Source: an uncultured Oceanospirillaceae bacterium (GTDB lineage: Bacteria; Pseudomonadota; Gammaproteobacteria; Pseudomonadales; Balneatricaceae). From it: 64,000 nucleotides of DNA. This document shows positions 8,571 through 16,184 of this stretch, piece by piece (the first letter of the stretch is position 1; each line of letters opens with the position of its first letter). The stretch is from the NCBI GenBank assembly GCA_937136055.1, contig CAKZOD010000087.1:61183-125182 (forward strand). The letters run 5' to 3'. The notes below the pieces were generated by a model. The model made no database searches. It was given only the letters and a program-made list of their open reading frames with translations, and was not told where the DNA came from. A program made the position numbers and the translations under genes.

Positions 8571-8670
8571 TAATAATATAATTATCTATATTAATGGTGC
8601 GGGCTAAGCTATTTTATACTTAAACCAACGTTTGAATTACAGCTTTCTTTAATTAAAGGCATTACCTCAC

Positions 8671-10149
8671 TCACATTGGCGCAATGAGACTAGAGCTTTG
8701 TTCTGCTAAAATTTCTGAGCCCCCTACGCCATGAACTACAAATTTAAAGGCTGTTTTATACTTAGAAATAGCATCCTCATTTGCAAGCACTCGCACAACT
8801 AAAGTGTCTACTTGTCCTTTAGCAACGTGTACTTTAGTACTACCTATGATGGAAAACCCTTCTTGTGCAACCAGTGACAAAGTGAAATCTTTCTGTGAAT
8901 GGGCAACATTATTGATTTTTACTTGATAGCTATTGGTGATTCCATCCTCTGTCTTTTGGTACAACGTGCCATTTCTGTCACGGATAACATCGATACTTAG
9001 TGATTCCCTGCTATCGATAGCAAAGCCGAAAGCGACACAAGCCGCTAGTGAAAGCACAGCCAACCCCCAAACACTTGCCCGTTTAAATCCCGCTGTTTTG
9101 TTTGTCTCTTGATTACTCGAACTAAAACGAATCAAGCCTGTTTCAAATCCGACTTTCTTCATCACTTTATCACAGGCATCTATACATAAACCGCAATCAA
9201 TACAGGGGTACTGAAGCCCATCCCGGATATCAATATCAACGGGACAAACTTGCACGCATAATGAACAATCAACACAATCACCTAGCTGACTATTATAGCT
9301 ATCATTGTTTTTCTTTCGCTTGCCTCTACTCTCGCCACGCTCTTTATCATAAGAGACGACTAAGGTTCCCTGAGTGTACATTACCGCTTGAAATCTGGCA
9401 TAAGGACACATGTGCATACACACTTTTTCTCTTAGCCAACCGCCATTAAGATAAGTTCCAGCGGTAAAGAATATCAGCCAAAACACGCCCAAGTAGTGCA
9501 TTTCAAGAGTTAACGTGTCAGCAACTAGTGCTGGTATTTCATAAAAATAGCCAACAAATGTATAGGCTGTTATAAGTGAGATAATCATCCAGATTGAATG
9601 TTTTGCGAACTTGCGCAGTACTTTATTAAAGCCCCAATTCTGCTTATCTAGCTTAATGCGCTGATTTCTATCCCCTTCACATTTATCTTCTACCCAGATA
9701 AACAAGAAAGTCCATACTGTCTGTGGGCAAGTAAAGCCGCACCAAGCTCTACCTATTACTAAAGTCACAGCGATCAGCAGGAAAGCTGCCAGCACTAACA
9801 AGTAAACTAAAAACACTCCGTCTTGTGGCCAAAATGTAAGAGAAAAAATATGAAACTTTTGCCCTTCCAAGTCAAAAAACACAGCCGGTCTATTCTCTAT
9901 CTCCAACCAAGGCAAGATAAGAAATAACGCGACTAACAAAGCATTCATGTAGCGACGCGTTTTTTGAAAAAAACCCGTTACACGCTTTGTATATATTTTA
10001 CCTGAGCAAATTTCTGCATATAGCTTTGCCGCTATACCTTGTTTGCCACCATCACGATTATCAGCCCCTGCGGATTGATCTTTAGAAAGCGTTGCTGAGG
10101 GGTTAGGGATTTGATCTGTAATATCAGTGTAGGGAATTTTGTCAGCCAT
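8671..10149 (-). CDS. ccoG: Cytochrome c oxidase accessory protein CcoG
   Basis: Membrane iron-sulfur protein (FixG/RdxA family) needed for assembly of cbb3-type cytochrome oxidase, acting in copper reduction or delivery. The 492 residues show several N-terminal transmembrane helices (about residues 45-230), the conserved CGFTCPQTVWT motif, HMCPYARFQ, and two 4Fe-4S ferredoxin clusters, CVDCSLCVQVCPVDIDIR and CIDCGLCIDACDK (near residues 280-315). A further helix and a C-terminal immunoglobulin-like domain (QVKINNVAHSQKDFTLSL) complete the family layout. No ccoNOPQ or ccoHIS genes are next to it here, which is unusual. Confidence 0.96.
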   Translation of the reverse strand: MADKIPYTDITDQIPNPSATLSKDQSAGADNRDGGKQGIAAKLYAEICSGKIYTKRVTGFFQKTRRYMNALLVALFLILPWLEIENRPAVFFDLEGQKFHIFSLTFWPQDGVFLVYLLVLAAFLLIAVTLVIGRAWCGFTCPQTVWTFLFIWVEDKCEGDRNQRIKLDKQNWGFNKVLRKFAKHSIWMIISLITAYTFVGYFYEIPALVADTLTLEMHYLGVFWLIFFTAGTYLNGGWLREKVCMHMCPYARFQAVMYTQGTLVVSYDKERGESRGKRKKNNDSYNSQLGDCVDCSLCVQVCPVDIDIRDGLQYPCIDCGLCIDACDKVMKKVGFETGLIRFSSSNQETNKTAGFKRASVWGLAVLSLAACVAFGFAIDSRESLSIDVIRDRNGTLYQKTEDGITNSYQVKINNVAHSQKDFTLSLVAQEGFSIIGSTKVHVAKGQVDTLVVRVLANEDAISKYKTAFKFVVHGVGGSEILAEQSSSLIAPM

Positions 10150-10378
10150 CAGTTTTTCCAGATGCTATAGGGTCTTAAAAAACAAAAAAATCGACTTTTT
10201 GTTTAAATTAATAGCCACACAGCAAATTAATTTGTATCACTCCTCATATACATAATCTACACAGGGTATTTAACGCTAATGCTGATTGATTTGATGAGGC
10301 ATCGTGTTCTTTAAACCACCAAAGAAACCTCTTAAACGCAGTATAAATCACGGTGCATATTTTAAAGAGATCCACAAA

Positions 10379-10467
10379 TAGGTACAGATACACAAAAAAT
10401 TACTTTATAGTGCACAGATCGCTTGAATTAGCATCTGTACTTATCATAAAAATAGTATCTGTACCTA
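10379..10467. promoter_or_regulatory. Three-site operator array upstream of the MocR-type regulator
   Basis: TAGGTACAGATAC at 10379-10391 is the exact reverse complement of GTATCTGTACCTA at 10455-10467, and GCATCTGTACTTA at 10431-10443 matches the latter in 11 of 13 positions. A weaker ACAGAT half-site lies at 10414-10419. MocR regulators commonly bind repeated sites in their own promoter; autoregulation is the likely use. The rest of 10150-10512 is AT-rich and would also hold the ccoG promoter; I found no clear FNR box. Confidence 0.68.
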
Positions 10468-10512
10468 CTTGCTGTTAAAAACCATATTCCCTGAATAGAG
10501 ACCCGCAAAGCA

Positions 10513-11925
10513 ATGAGCCAATTTCTTTACAGTCAGCTTGAACAAGAGCTGCGCGATCGAATTGACAACGGTCAATTTGCGCCAATGAGCAAGCTCCCCT
10601 CTGTAAGGGAAATGTGTAAATTACATCATGTTTCGAAATCAACTGTGCTAACAGCTTATGCGAATTTAATTGCTGAAAACTTAATTTTCGCTAAAGCAAA
10701 ATCCGGCTACTTTGTGCGCCAAAAGAGCGACCAAAATGCGCCCGCTCTAAAGCAGCCGCAAATGAGCCAATCGCTGAGTGAACCAAAACTTATTTCTAGC
10801 TCACAAGTTATCGTCGACATTATGCAACGTGGAGCTGCTTTTGATTTACTGAGCAATAGCAAACCAGACCCCCACAATGAGACGTTAAGGCGCTGCCTAT
10901 CAAAAGCTTTACGTCAGCAAAAAAGTAACGAACAGCTTTATTATGATCAGCCACTCGGAGATCAAACCTTGCGACAGCAGCTTGCAAAGTACATACAACA
11001 AGGAGGGGGCAAGCCGAGTTTTGAGGACGTAATTATCACCAGTGGCTGCCAACATGCACTATTACTTTCATTAATGGTCTCTAGCCAGCCTGGTGACGTA
11101 GTCGCTATTGAGTCTCCTGGTTTTTATGGTGCAATACAATTATTGGAGGCACTCGGCAGAAAAGTACTTGAGATTCCAAGCTCTGCAGATCAAGGTATCA
11201 GCCCTAGTGCTTTGCAACTTGCAGCTGAACATTGGGATATAAAAGTGCTGATTGTATCTCCTAGCTTTTCAACCCCTACAGGCTCATGTATGCCTGAAGA
11301 AAATAAATTACAACTACTTGCTATGGCTGAACAACATCATTTTACAATTATTGAAGATGATATATACGCTGAGCTCCATCAAAGTACACAACGCCCAAGA
11401 AGCCTATACTCGTATGATAAGCAAGGGTTAGTCATTATGTGCTCCTCCCTTTCCAAGGCACTTTCCAGGGATTTACGAATAGGCTGGGTACTATCGAAAA
11501 AGTACCACCAGCAAATTCTTGCTCTAAAGATATCGACTACAATGGCCAATAGCGTGAGCCAACAACAAGGACTCGCGATGTTTATTGCTCAAGGGGGTTT
11601 AGATAAACACTTAAAGCAGCGAAGACTTCAACTGATTCAACAACAAGAGACGCTAAAGCATTTAATCACTGAACATCTCCCAGAAGCCAAAAGTGCCAGC
11701 CAGCCTCTCGGTGGAATGGTGATATGGCTAGAACTAGATAAACACGTTAATACCCTTGAGCTATATCACAGTGCAAGAGATATAGGACTGACAATCACCC
11801 CTGGTGGTTTATTCAGCTCTCAAGATACCTATCAGCACTTTTTACGCGTCAGTTTTTCGCACCCATGGACTCAACAACGTATCAGCGCGTTCAAATCATT
11901 GAGCAAACTGATCAACATCTATTAA
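10513..11925 (+). CDS. MocR-family regulator (GntR winged helix fused to PLP aminotransferase fold)
   Basis: A 470-residue transcription regulator. Residues 1-70 are a GntR-type winged helix (KLPSVREMCKLHHVSKSTVL, then IFAKAKSGYFV). From about residue 95 there is a type I PLP-dependent aminotransferase fold with PSFSTPTGSCMP, IEDDIYAEL and the PLP-binding lysine in SSLSKALSRDLRIGW. MocR proteins sense PLP or an amino compound and usually control a gene next to them. Here the flanking genes are ccoG (divergent) and an unrelated exported protein, so the target is unclear, and the repeated sites upstream suggest it controls itself. Confidence 0.9.
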   Translation: MSQFLYSQLEQELRDRIDNGQFAPMSKLPSVREMCKLHHVSKSTVLTAYANLIAENLIFAKAKSGYFVRQKSDQNAPALKQPQMSQSLSEPKLISSSQVIVDIMQRGAAFDLLSNSKPDPHNETLRRCLSKALRQQKSNEQLYYDQPLGDQTLRQQLAKYIQQGGGKPSFEDVIITSGCQHALLLSLMVSSQPGDVVAIESPGFYGAIQLLEALGRKVLEIPSSADQGISPSALQLAAEHWDIKVLIVSPSFSTPTGSCMPEENKLQLLAMAEQHHFTIIEDDIYAELHQSTQRPRSLYSYDKQGLVIMCSSLSKALSRDLRIGWVLSKKYHQQILALKISTTMANSVSQQQGLAMFIAQGGLDKHLKQRRLQLIQQQETLKHLITEHLPEAKSASQPLGGMVIWLELDKHVNTLELYHSARDIGLTITPGGLFSSQDTYQHFLRVSFSHPWTQQRISAFKSLSKLINIY

Positions 11926-12334
11926 TAATTTGTTCATATATCGCAAGCAAATTTTTTATTGCCTCCCTAAAGCTAGTTTTAATAGCCAGAAATCTCTTTT
12001 AAAAATAAAACCTTATTTATCATACAGATAAACACACAATACTGTTGTTTCTTAAAATCCCCTATCTCAGCGCATCAAATTTTTTTCAATCTTGAGCATG
12101 TATCAAGCCTCATTCTTTGAATCCTCTTCTAGCACTGCTCATCACACCAAACATAAATGTATCTTTTTTGATACATTTATTTCAATAAATTAAGAAAATT
12201 AACTAATAATTAACAAAAACTGAACAAAGATTAATTTTCATCTTTATCTAGACTCATCTACTCCTTATAATTCATTCATTTTTCGTTCATATTCAACTTT
12301 AAGCTAATAAGTTAGCCGACAAGGAGTGTTAGTT
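11926..12334. other. Intergenic region with an 11-bp AT-rich hairpin
   Basis: A 400-bp AT-rich stretch. ATAAATGTATC at 12153-12163 pairs perfectly with 12170-12180 across a T6 loop; it may end the MocR transcript or be an operator. AAGGAG at 12321-12326 is the ribosome site of the next gene. No ORF of interest is visible on either strand. Confidence 0.5.
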
Positions 12335-13117
12335 ATGCGTTTCTTTTCCAAAGCAATCATCGGGATGATAAGTTTTTTATTTACCTTTAATGCGCAGGCG
12401 AACATTCAGTCTTGGCAAACTATTAACTTCATTTCTCAGAGCTTTTACGAAGTCGCTTTAGGTAGTGAGTACTCCAAAGGTAACCACCAAGTCAGAAAAT
12501 GGGTGAAACCTATCAAAATTTTTGTTCAACATGATGTCGGTGACTCAAAATTACAAAACGAGTTAATCAATGCACATCTTAACCATCTTGCAAATATCAC
12601 TGGCCTTAATATTCAGCGAGTCAACAGCATGCAAAAATCCAACATCAAATTCTTTTTTACCAATCAAAGAAATTTAAAGAAGCTTTCTGACAAGCATTCT
12701 GGCCGAGATGTTGCGAGGGTAAACACACAAAAAACGTGCATCGCCAACATCAAACTCAATAGAAGATCAGAAGTCAGTAGCGCACAAATTTATATCCCTG
12801 TGGATTTTGCCTACCGCAACGGTAGCTTAGTTGGGTGTATTGTCGAAGAGCTTACTCAAGTACTTGGCCTACCTAGAGATTCTGAAAAAGTTTACCCTTC
12901 TATTTTTAATGACAAATCAACAAACCAGCTACTCACGGGTCTTGATGAAACACTTATACGAATCCTTTACAACCCGAGAGTTAAAGCCGGCATGAGCAAG
13001 AAATCTCTATCTCGCGTGCTTTCACCTGTGATTAAACAACTCTCCAATAAAGGCTATATCGCTTCTGCCAATTCTAGAGTGAGAAAAACACAGCTCTATG
13101 CCATGCTGGGGTATTAG
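12335..13117 (+). CDS. Exported DUF2927-family protein
   Basis: A 260-residue protein with a signal peptide (MRFFSKAIIGMISFLF...AQA). The mature domain has the DUF2927 pattern: SFYEVALGSEY, RKWVKPIKIFV, a disulfide-like cysteine pair, EELTQVLGLPRDS, SIFNDKS and ILYNPRVKAGM. Members are secreted or periplasmic and some resemble inactive metallopeptidases; the function is not established. A GTG at 12326 would give three more codons but overlaps the AAGGAG, which sits 8 nt before the ATG at 12335, so that ATG is chosen. It stands alone between long non-coding stretches. Confidence 0.78.
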   Translation: MRFFSKAIIGMISFLFTFNAQANIQSWQTINFISQSFYEVALGSEYSKGNHQVRKWVKPIKIFVQHDVGDSKLQNELINAHLNHLANITGLNIQRVNSMQKSNIKFFFTNQRNLKKLSDKHSGRDVARVNTQKTCIANIKLNRRSEVSSAQIYIPVDFAYRNGSLVGCIVEELTQVLGLPRDSEKVYPSIFNDKSTNQLLTGLDETLIRILYNPRVKAGMSKKSLSRVLSPVIKQLSNKGYIASANSRVRKTQLYAMLGY

Positions 13118-13282
13118 TACCTCAGCTTTATTCCCCCACTCGCTTCTGCGAAGATCTCTTTTTCTATCTTTTTTCTTCAAATCGCTGCTTTCAGCTTTCT
13201 AATTAAAGCCTGAATAAAGCTCCCACTACCCAAAAGAAAATAGCCTGCCTATAATGTCTGTTTTTATAATTGGTTGGGTTTT

Positions 13283-14008
13283 ATGCAAATTGCAATTGTT
13301 ACTGGTGGCTCTAAAGGAATAGGCGAGGCTATCGTCAAAGTATTAGAAACAAAGGGCTATCATGTTTTTAATTTAGACCTCGTTCCTGGCATTTATGGGG
13401 AACATATCGAATGTGATATGGCTAATTTCGATCAAGTAAAGGCAGTCATCGCTGAAATATGCAGCACTCACCCAAGTATTGATGCGCTAGTGTGTAATGC
13501 AGGCATTCATCTATCAAAAAATATTGAGCAAACCTCCCTTGAAGAATTTGACAATTTATTTGCTATCAACGTCAAAGGTGCATACGCCGCTATTCAAGCT
13601 GTTATAGGCCAAATGCGACAACAGCGCAAAGGCGCTATTGTGCTAGTAGCCTCCGATCAAGCGGTTATCGGGAAACAAAACTCCTTCGCTTATAATTTAT
13701 CAAAGCATGCACTCGCATCCATTTGCAAAACGACTGCATTAGATTATGCCGCTGATAATATTCGAGTGAATGCAGTATGCCCCGGCACTATTGAAACACC
13801 TCTCTATCACAACGCTATCGATAATTACTGTGCAAAATCAGGTGCTAATAAACAACAAATTCATCAAGAAGAACAAGCACTGCAGCCTTTAGGCCGGTTA
13901 GGTCAACCAGATGAAGTTGCTGAATATGTAAATTTCCTGGTCAGCGATAAAGCAGGCTTCATCACAGGTAGTTTACAAATGATTGATGGCGGTTACACCA
14001 CAGGTTAA
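13283..14008 (+). CDS. SDR-family dehydrogenase, sugar/sugar-acid type
   Basis: A 241-residue classical short-chain dehydrogenase: TGGSKGIG nucleotide-binding loop at the N-terminus, NAG at about residue 77, catalytic Ser in VASDQAVIGKQNS, YNLSK active-site Tyr/Lys, and a C-terminal GSLQMIDGGYTTG. The SDQ...KQNSFAYNLSKHAL segment and VCPGTIETPLYH resemble enzymes acting on L-fucose or 2-keto-3-deoxy-L-fuconate. The amidohydrolase downstream begins 4 nt after its stop, which fits a sugar-acid pathway. ATG 13283 is preferred over an upstream in-frame TTG, since the nucleotide-binding strand starts at once. The exact substrate is inference. Confidence 0.83.
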   Translation: MQIAIVTGGSKGIGEAIVKVLETKGYHVFNLDLVPGIYGEHIECDMANFDQVKAVIAEICSTHPSIDALVCNAGIHLSKNIEQTSLEEFDNLFAINVKGAYAAIQAVIGQMRQQRKGAIVLVASDQAVIGKQNSFAYNLSKHALASICKTTALDYAADNIRVNAVCPGTIETPLYHNAIDNYCAKSGANKQQIHQEEQALQPLGRLGQPDEVAEYVNFLVSDKAGFITGSLQMIDGGYTTG

Positions 14009-14012
14009 AACA

Positions 14013-14876
14013 ATGAACATTATTGATCCCCATTTACATCTATTTGATAGAGCGCTCGGTCAATATCATTGGCTTAGCGCTAACAACCCTCCGCTCTGGT
14101 CTGATAAAGAGATCATCAACAAAGATTTCAATTTACAAAGCATTGAGCTAACAGCGCCATTATCCTTACAGGGTTTTGTTCATATTGAAGCGGGCTTTGA
14201 TAATCAAAAGCCAGCTAGAGAGATACAGTGGCTTGAGTCCTTAGTTACGAAAGACAACGCACCACTGATGAAAACAGTTGCTAGCACCGATTTACAGATG
14301 ACTTGTGATCGTTTCACAGACCAACTCAATGAACTCGCCCGCTATCAATCAGTGATAGGGGTTAGACATATTCTAGATGAGCAAGCTGCAAAGCTATTAC
14401 AGTCCAACCAAGTGATCGCAAATTTAGAAATCATTGCTGCTCAAGCTTTAATATTTGAGTGCCAATTTTCAGTGAGTGACAGCGCTGCTGTTAAAGAACT
14501 TGCCAAAGTTATGACATTGATTCCTTCCTTAAAAATTGTTATCAATCATGCAGGTTTTGCAAGCAGCTCCCCTGTTGAGTACATTACATGGCTGAATAAT
14601 ATGCAAACCCTTGCCAAGTTTGAACAACTCTTTGTCAAAGCTTCTGGTTGGGAAATGTGCGATCGAGCATACACACTTGATCACGTTCAAAAAGTAATGG
14701 GGGATTTAATGAGTGCGTTTGGGGATGAGCGCATAATGCTCGCCAGTAACTTTCCTTTATGTCTATTTACGCAGTCTTATCAAGCGCTTTGGCAAAGCTA
14801 CACTCAACTAAAGTTCAGCTCCTCTCAATTAGAGAAATTAATGTCCACTAATTCACGCATTTTTTACAGATTTTAA
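14013..14876 (+). CDS. Amidohydrolase-2 family lactonase (fuconolactonase-like)
   Basis: A 287-residue metal-dependent hydrolase of the TIM-barrel amidohydrolase_2 group. The metal motif at the start is IIDPHLHLFD, VFEHIEAG-like FVHIEAG follows, KIVINHAGF carries another metal histidine, and LASNFPL is the terminal Asp/Asn-strand variant. COG3618 members include L-fuconolactonase and L-rhamnonolactonase. An in-frame ATG at 13983 would overlap the SDR gene; the ATG at 14013 comes 4 nt after the SDR stop and opens directly into the conserved strand. Note that NFP replaces the DFP or DWP motif often seen at the last strand. Confidence 0.78.
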   Translation: MNIIDPHLHLFDRALGQYHWLSANNPPLWSDKEIINKDFNLQSIELTAPLSLQGFVHIEAGFDNQKPAREIQWLESLVTKDNAPLMKTVASTDLQMTCDRFTDQLNELARYQSVIGVRHILDEQAAKLLQSNQVIANLEIIAAQALIFECQFSVSDSAAVKELAKVMTLIPSLKIVINHAGFASSSPVEYITWLNNMQTLAKFEQLFVKASGWEMCDRAYTLDHVQKVMGDLMSAFGDERIMLASNFPLCLFTQSYQALWQSYTQLKFSSSQLEKLMSTNSRIFYRF

Positions 14877-14976
14877 GGGTAGCAAAGACAACAGAGATAG
14901 CTATTTTGACCAATAATGTTTAACGTAAGCGGCTATCTATTAACACCGGACATAATTAATAAAAGAGGCTGTTACA

Positions 14977-16128
14977 TTGAGCACTGAAAAGCATTCTAAA
15001 GAGACAGTTCTCGCCCATGGTTTAGGTCATATGGACGAGCAACACCTAGGGGTTATTCCCGGCATTTTCCCAAGCACCACTTACGAGCGCAGCGCCGATA
15101 ACAGTTACCCTAATGGCAAGATTTATACTCGCGATCACAACCCAAACTACGAGCAGCCTGAACAAGTACTGGCAGCCCTTGAAAAAGGTGAAGAAGCGAT
15201 GCTTTTCTCATCGGGTATGTCAGCGTCTATCAGTGTCTTTATGTCCCTAAAACCTGGGGATCACGCAATCATACCTAAAGTGATTTATTGGTCTTTTCGC
15301 AACTGGCTACTCACCTTTGCAAAAGACTGGGGAATTGAAACAACCTTCGTAGAAAACGGTAATATCGACGCCGTTAAAGCTGCAGTTCGTCCAGGAAAAA
15401 CCAAGTTACTCTGGCTAGAAACACCTGCAAACCCTACCTGGGAAATTGAAGATATCAGCGCATGGGCAAATATTGCCAAAGAAGCCGATGCTGTATTAGC
15501 CGTTGATAACACAATAGCAACGCCTTTGCTCTGTAACCCTCTAGAGTTAGGGGCTGACATTGTAATGCACTCTGCCACTAAGTATTTAAATGGTCATTCT
15601 GATGTTTTAGCAGGCGCATTAGTGTGTAAAACTAAAAATGCTCAGTGGGACAAAATCCGCTCAATCAGGGCATCTGGCGGCGCGGTATTAGGCCCATTCG
15701 AAGCATGGCTTTTAATGCGTGGAATGCGCACACTATCAGTACGTGTTAACCAAGCGTCTAGCAATGCTCTTTCCTTTGCCCGTGCTTTTGAACAACACCC
15801 GCTGGTAGAAGAAGTGCTTTACCCAGGCTTAGAGAGTTTTAAAGGTCATGAGCTTGCAAAAAAACAAATGCAAGGTGGATTTGGTGGCATGCTCAGCATT
15901 CGTATTAAAGGTGGCGAACAAGCAGCCATTGATGTCGCTGCAAACTTACAGTTGATAAAGCGCGCTACTTCTTTAGGTGGGGTTGAGAGCCTTGTAGAAC
16001 ATCGCGCAAGTGTTGAAGGCGAAGGTACTCCTTGCCCTGATGATTTACTACGTATATCCATTGGCATCGAAAGTGCCGACGATTTAATTGCTGACTTCTC
16101 ACAAGCATTAACGCATATAAATAAATAA
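14977..16128 (+). CDS. Trans-sulfuration family PLP enzyme (cystathionine gamma-synthase/beta-lyase type)
   Basis: A 383-residue Cys/Met-metabolism PLP enzyme. Motifs: YTRDHNPNYEQPEQVLAALE, FSSGMSA, AVDNTIATPL, the PLP lysine in HSATKYLNGHSD, and SLGGVESLVEHRA near the C-terminus. It acts on cystathionine, O-acyl-homoserine or methionine-type substrates; which one cannot be read from sequence. The start is TTG at 14977, with AGAGG about 9 nt upstream and no ATG nearby that keeps the N-terminal motif. It follows the lactonase gene by 100 bp and ends in a shared terminator with the convergent mscS-like gene. Confidence 0.88.
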   Translation: MSTEKHSKETVLAHGLGHMDEQHLGVIPGIFPSTTYERSADNSYPNGKIYTRDHNPNYEQPEQVLAALEKGEEAMLFSSGMSASISVFMSLKPGDHAIIPKVIYWSFRNWLLTFAKDWGIETTFVENGNIDAVKAAVRPGKTKLLWLETPANPTWEIEDISAWANIAKEADAVLAVDNTIATPLLCNPLELGADIVMHSATKYLNGHSDVLAGALVCKTKNAQWDKIRSIRASGGAVLGPFEAWLLMRGMRTLSVRVNQASSNALSFARAFEQHPLVEEVLYPGLESFKGHELAKKQMQGGFGGMLSIRIKGGEQAAIDVAANLQLIKRATSLGGVESLVEHRASVEGEGTPCPDDLLRISIGIESADDLIADFSQALTHINK

Positions 16129-16137
16129 TGAGTACTT

Positions 16138-16180
16138 AATCAGTGGTTCTTTTAGCCCTGCCTTAAAAGAACCACTGATT
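16138..16180. terminator. Bidirectional terminator between convergent genes
   Basis: A perfect 17-bp stem (16138-16154 with 16164-16180, AATCAGTGGTTCTTTTA and its complement) with a 9-nt loop, followed by TTTTA on the plus strand and with A-rich flank on the other. It serves the trans-sulfuration gene and the MscS gene. Confidence 0.88.
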
Positions 16181-16184
16181 TTAC

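Noticed and set aside
10150..10320. FNR-type box upstream of ccoG
   Set aside because: Several TTGAT strings occur (near 10285) but none forms the TTGAT-N4-ATCAA palindrome.
12153..12180. AT-rich hairpin with T6 loop as a riboswitch or small RNA
   Set aside because: Only a simple 11-bp stem; no further conserved structure and no ORF control geometry.
14877..14976. Possible SAM-responsive leader before the trans-sulfuration gene
   Set aside because: The gap is only 100 bp and no SAM-riboswitch motifs can be recognised.
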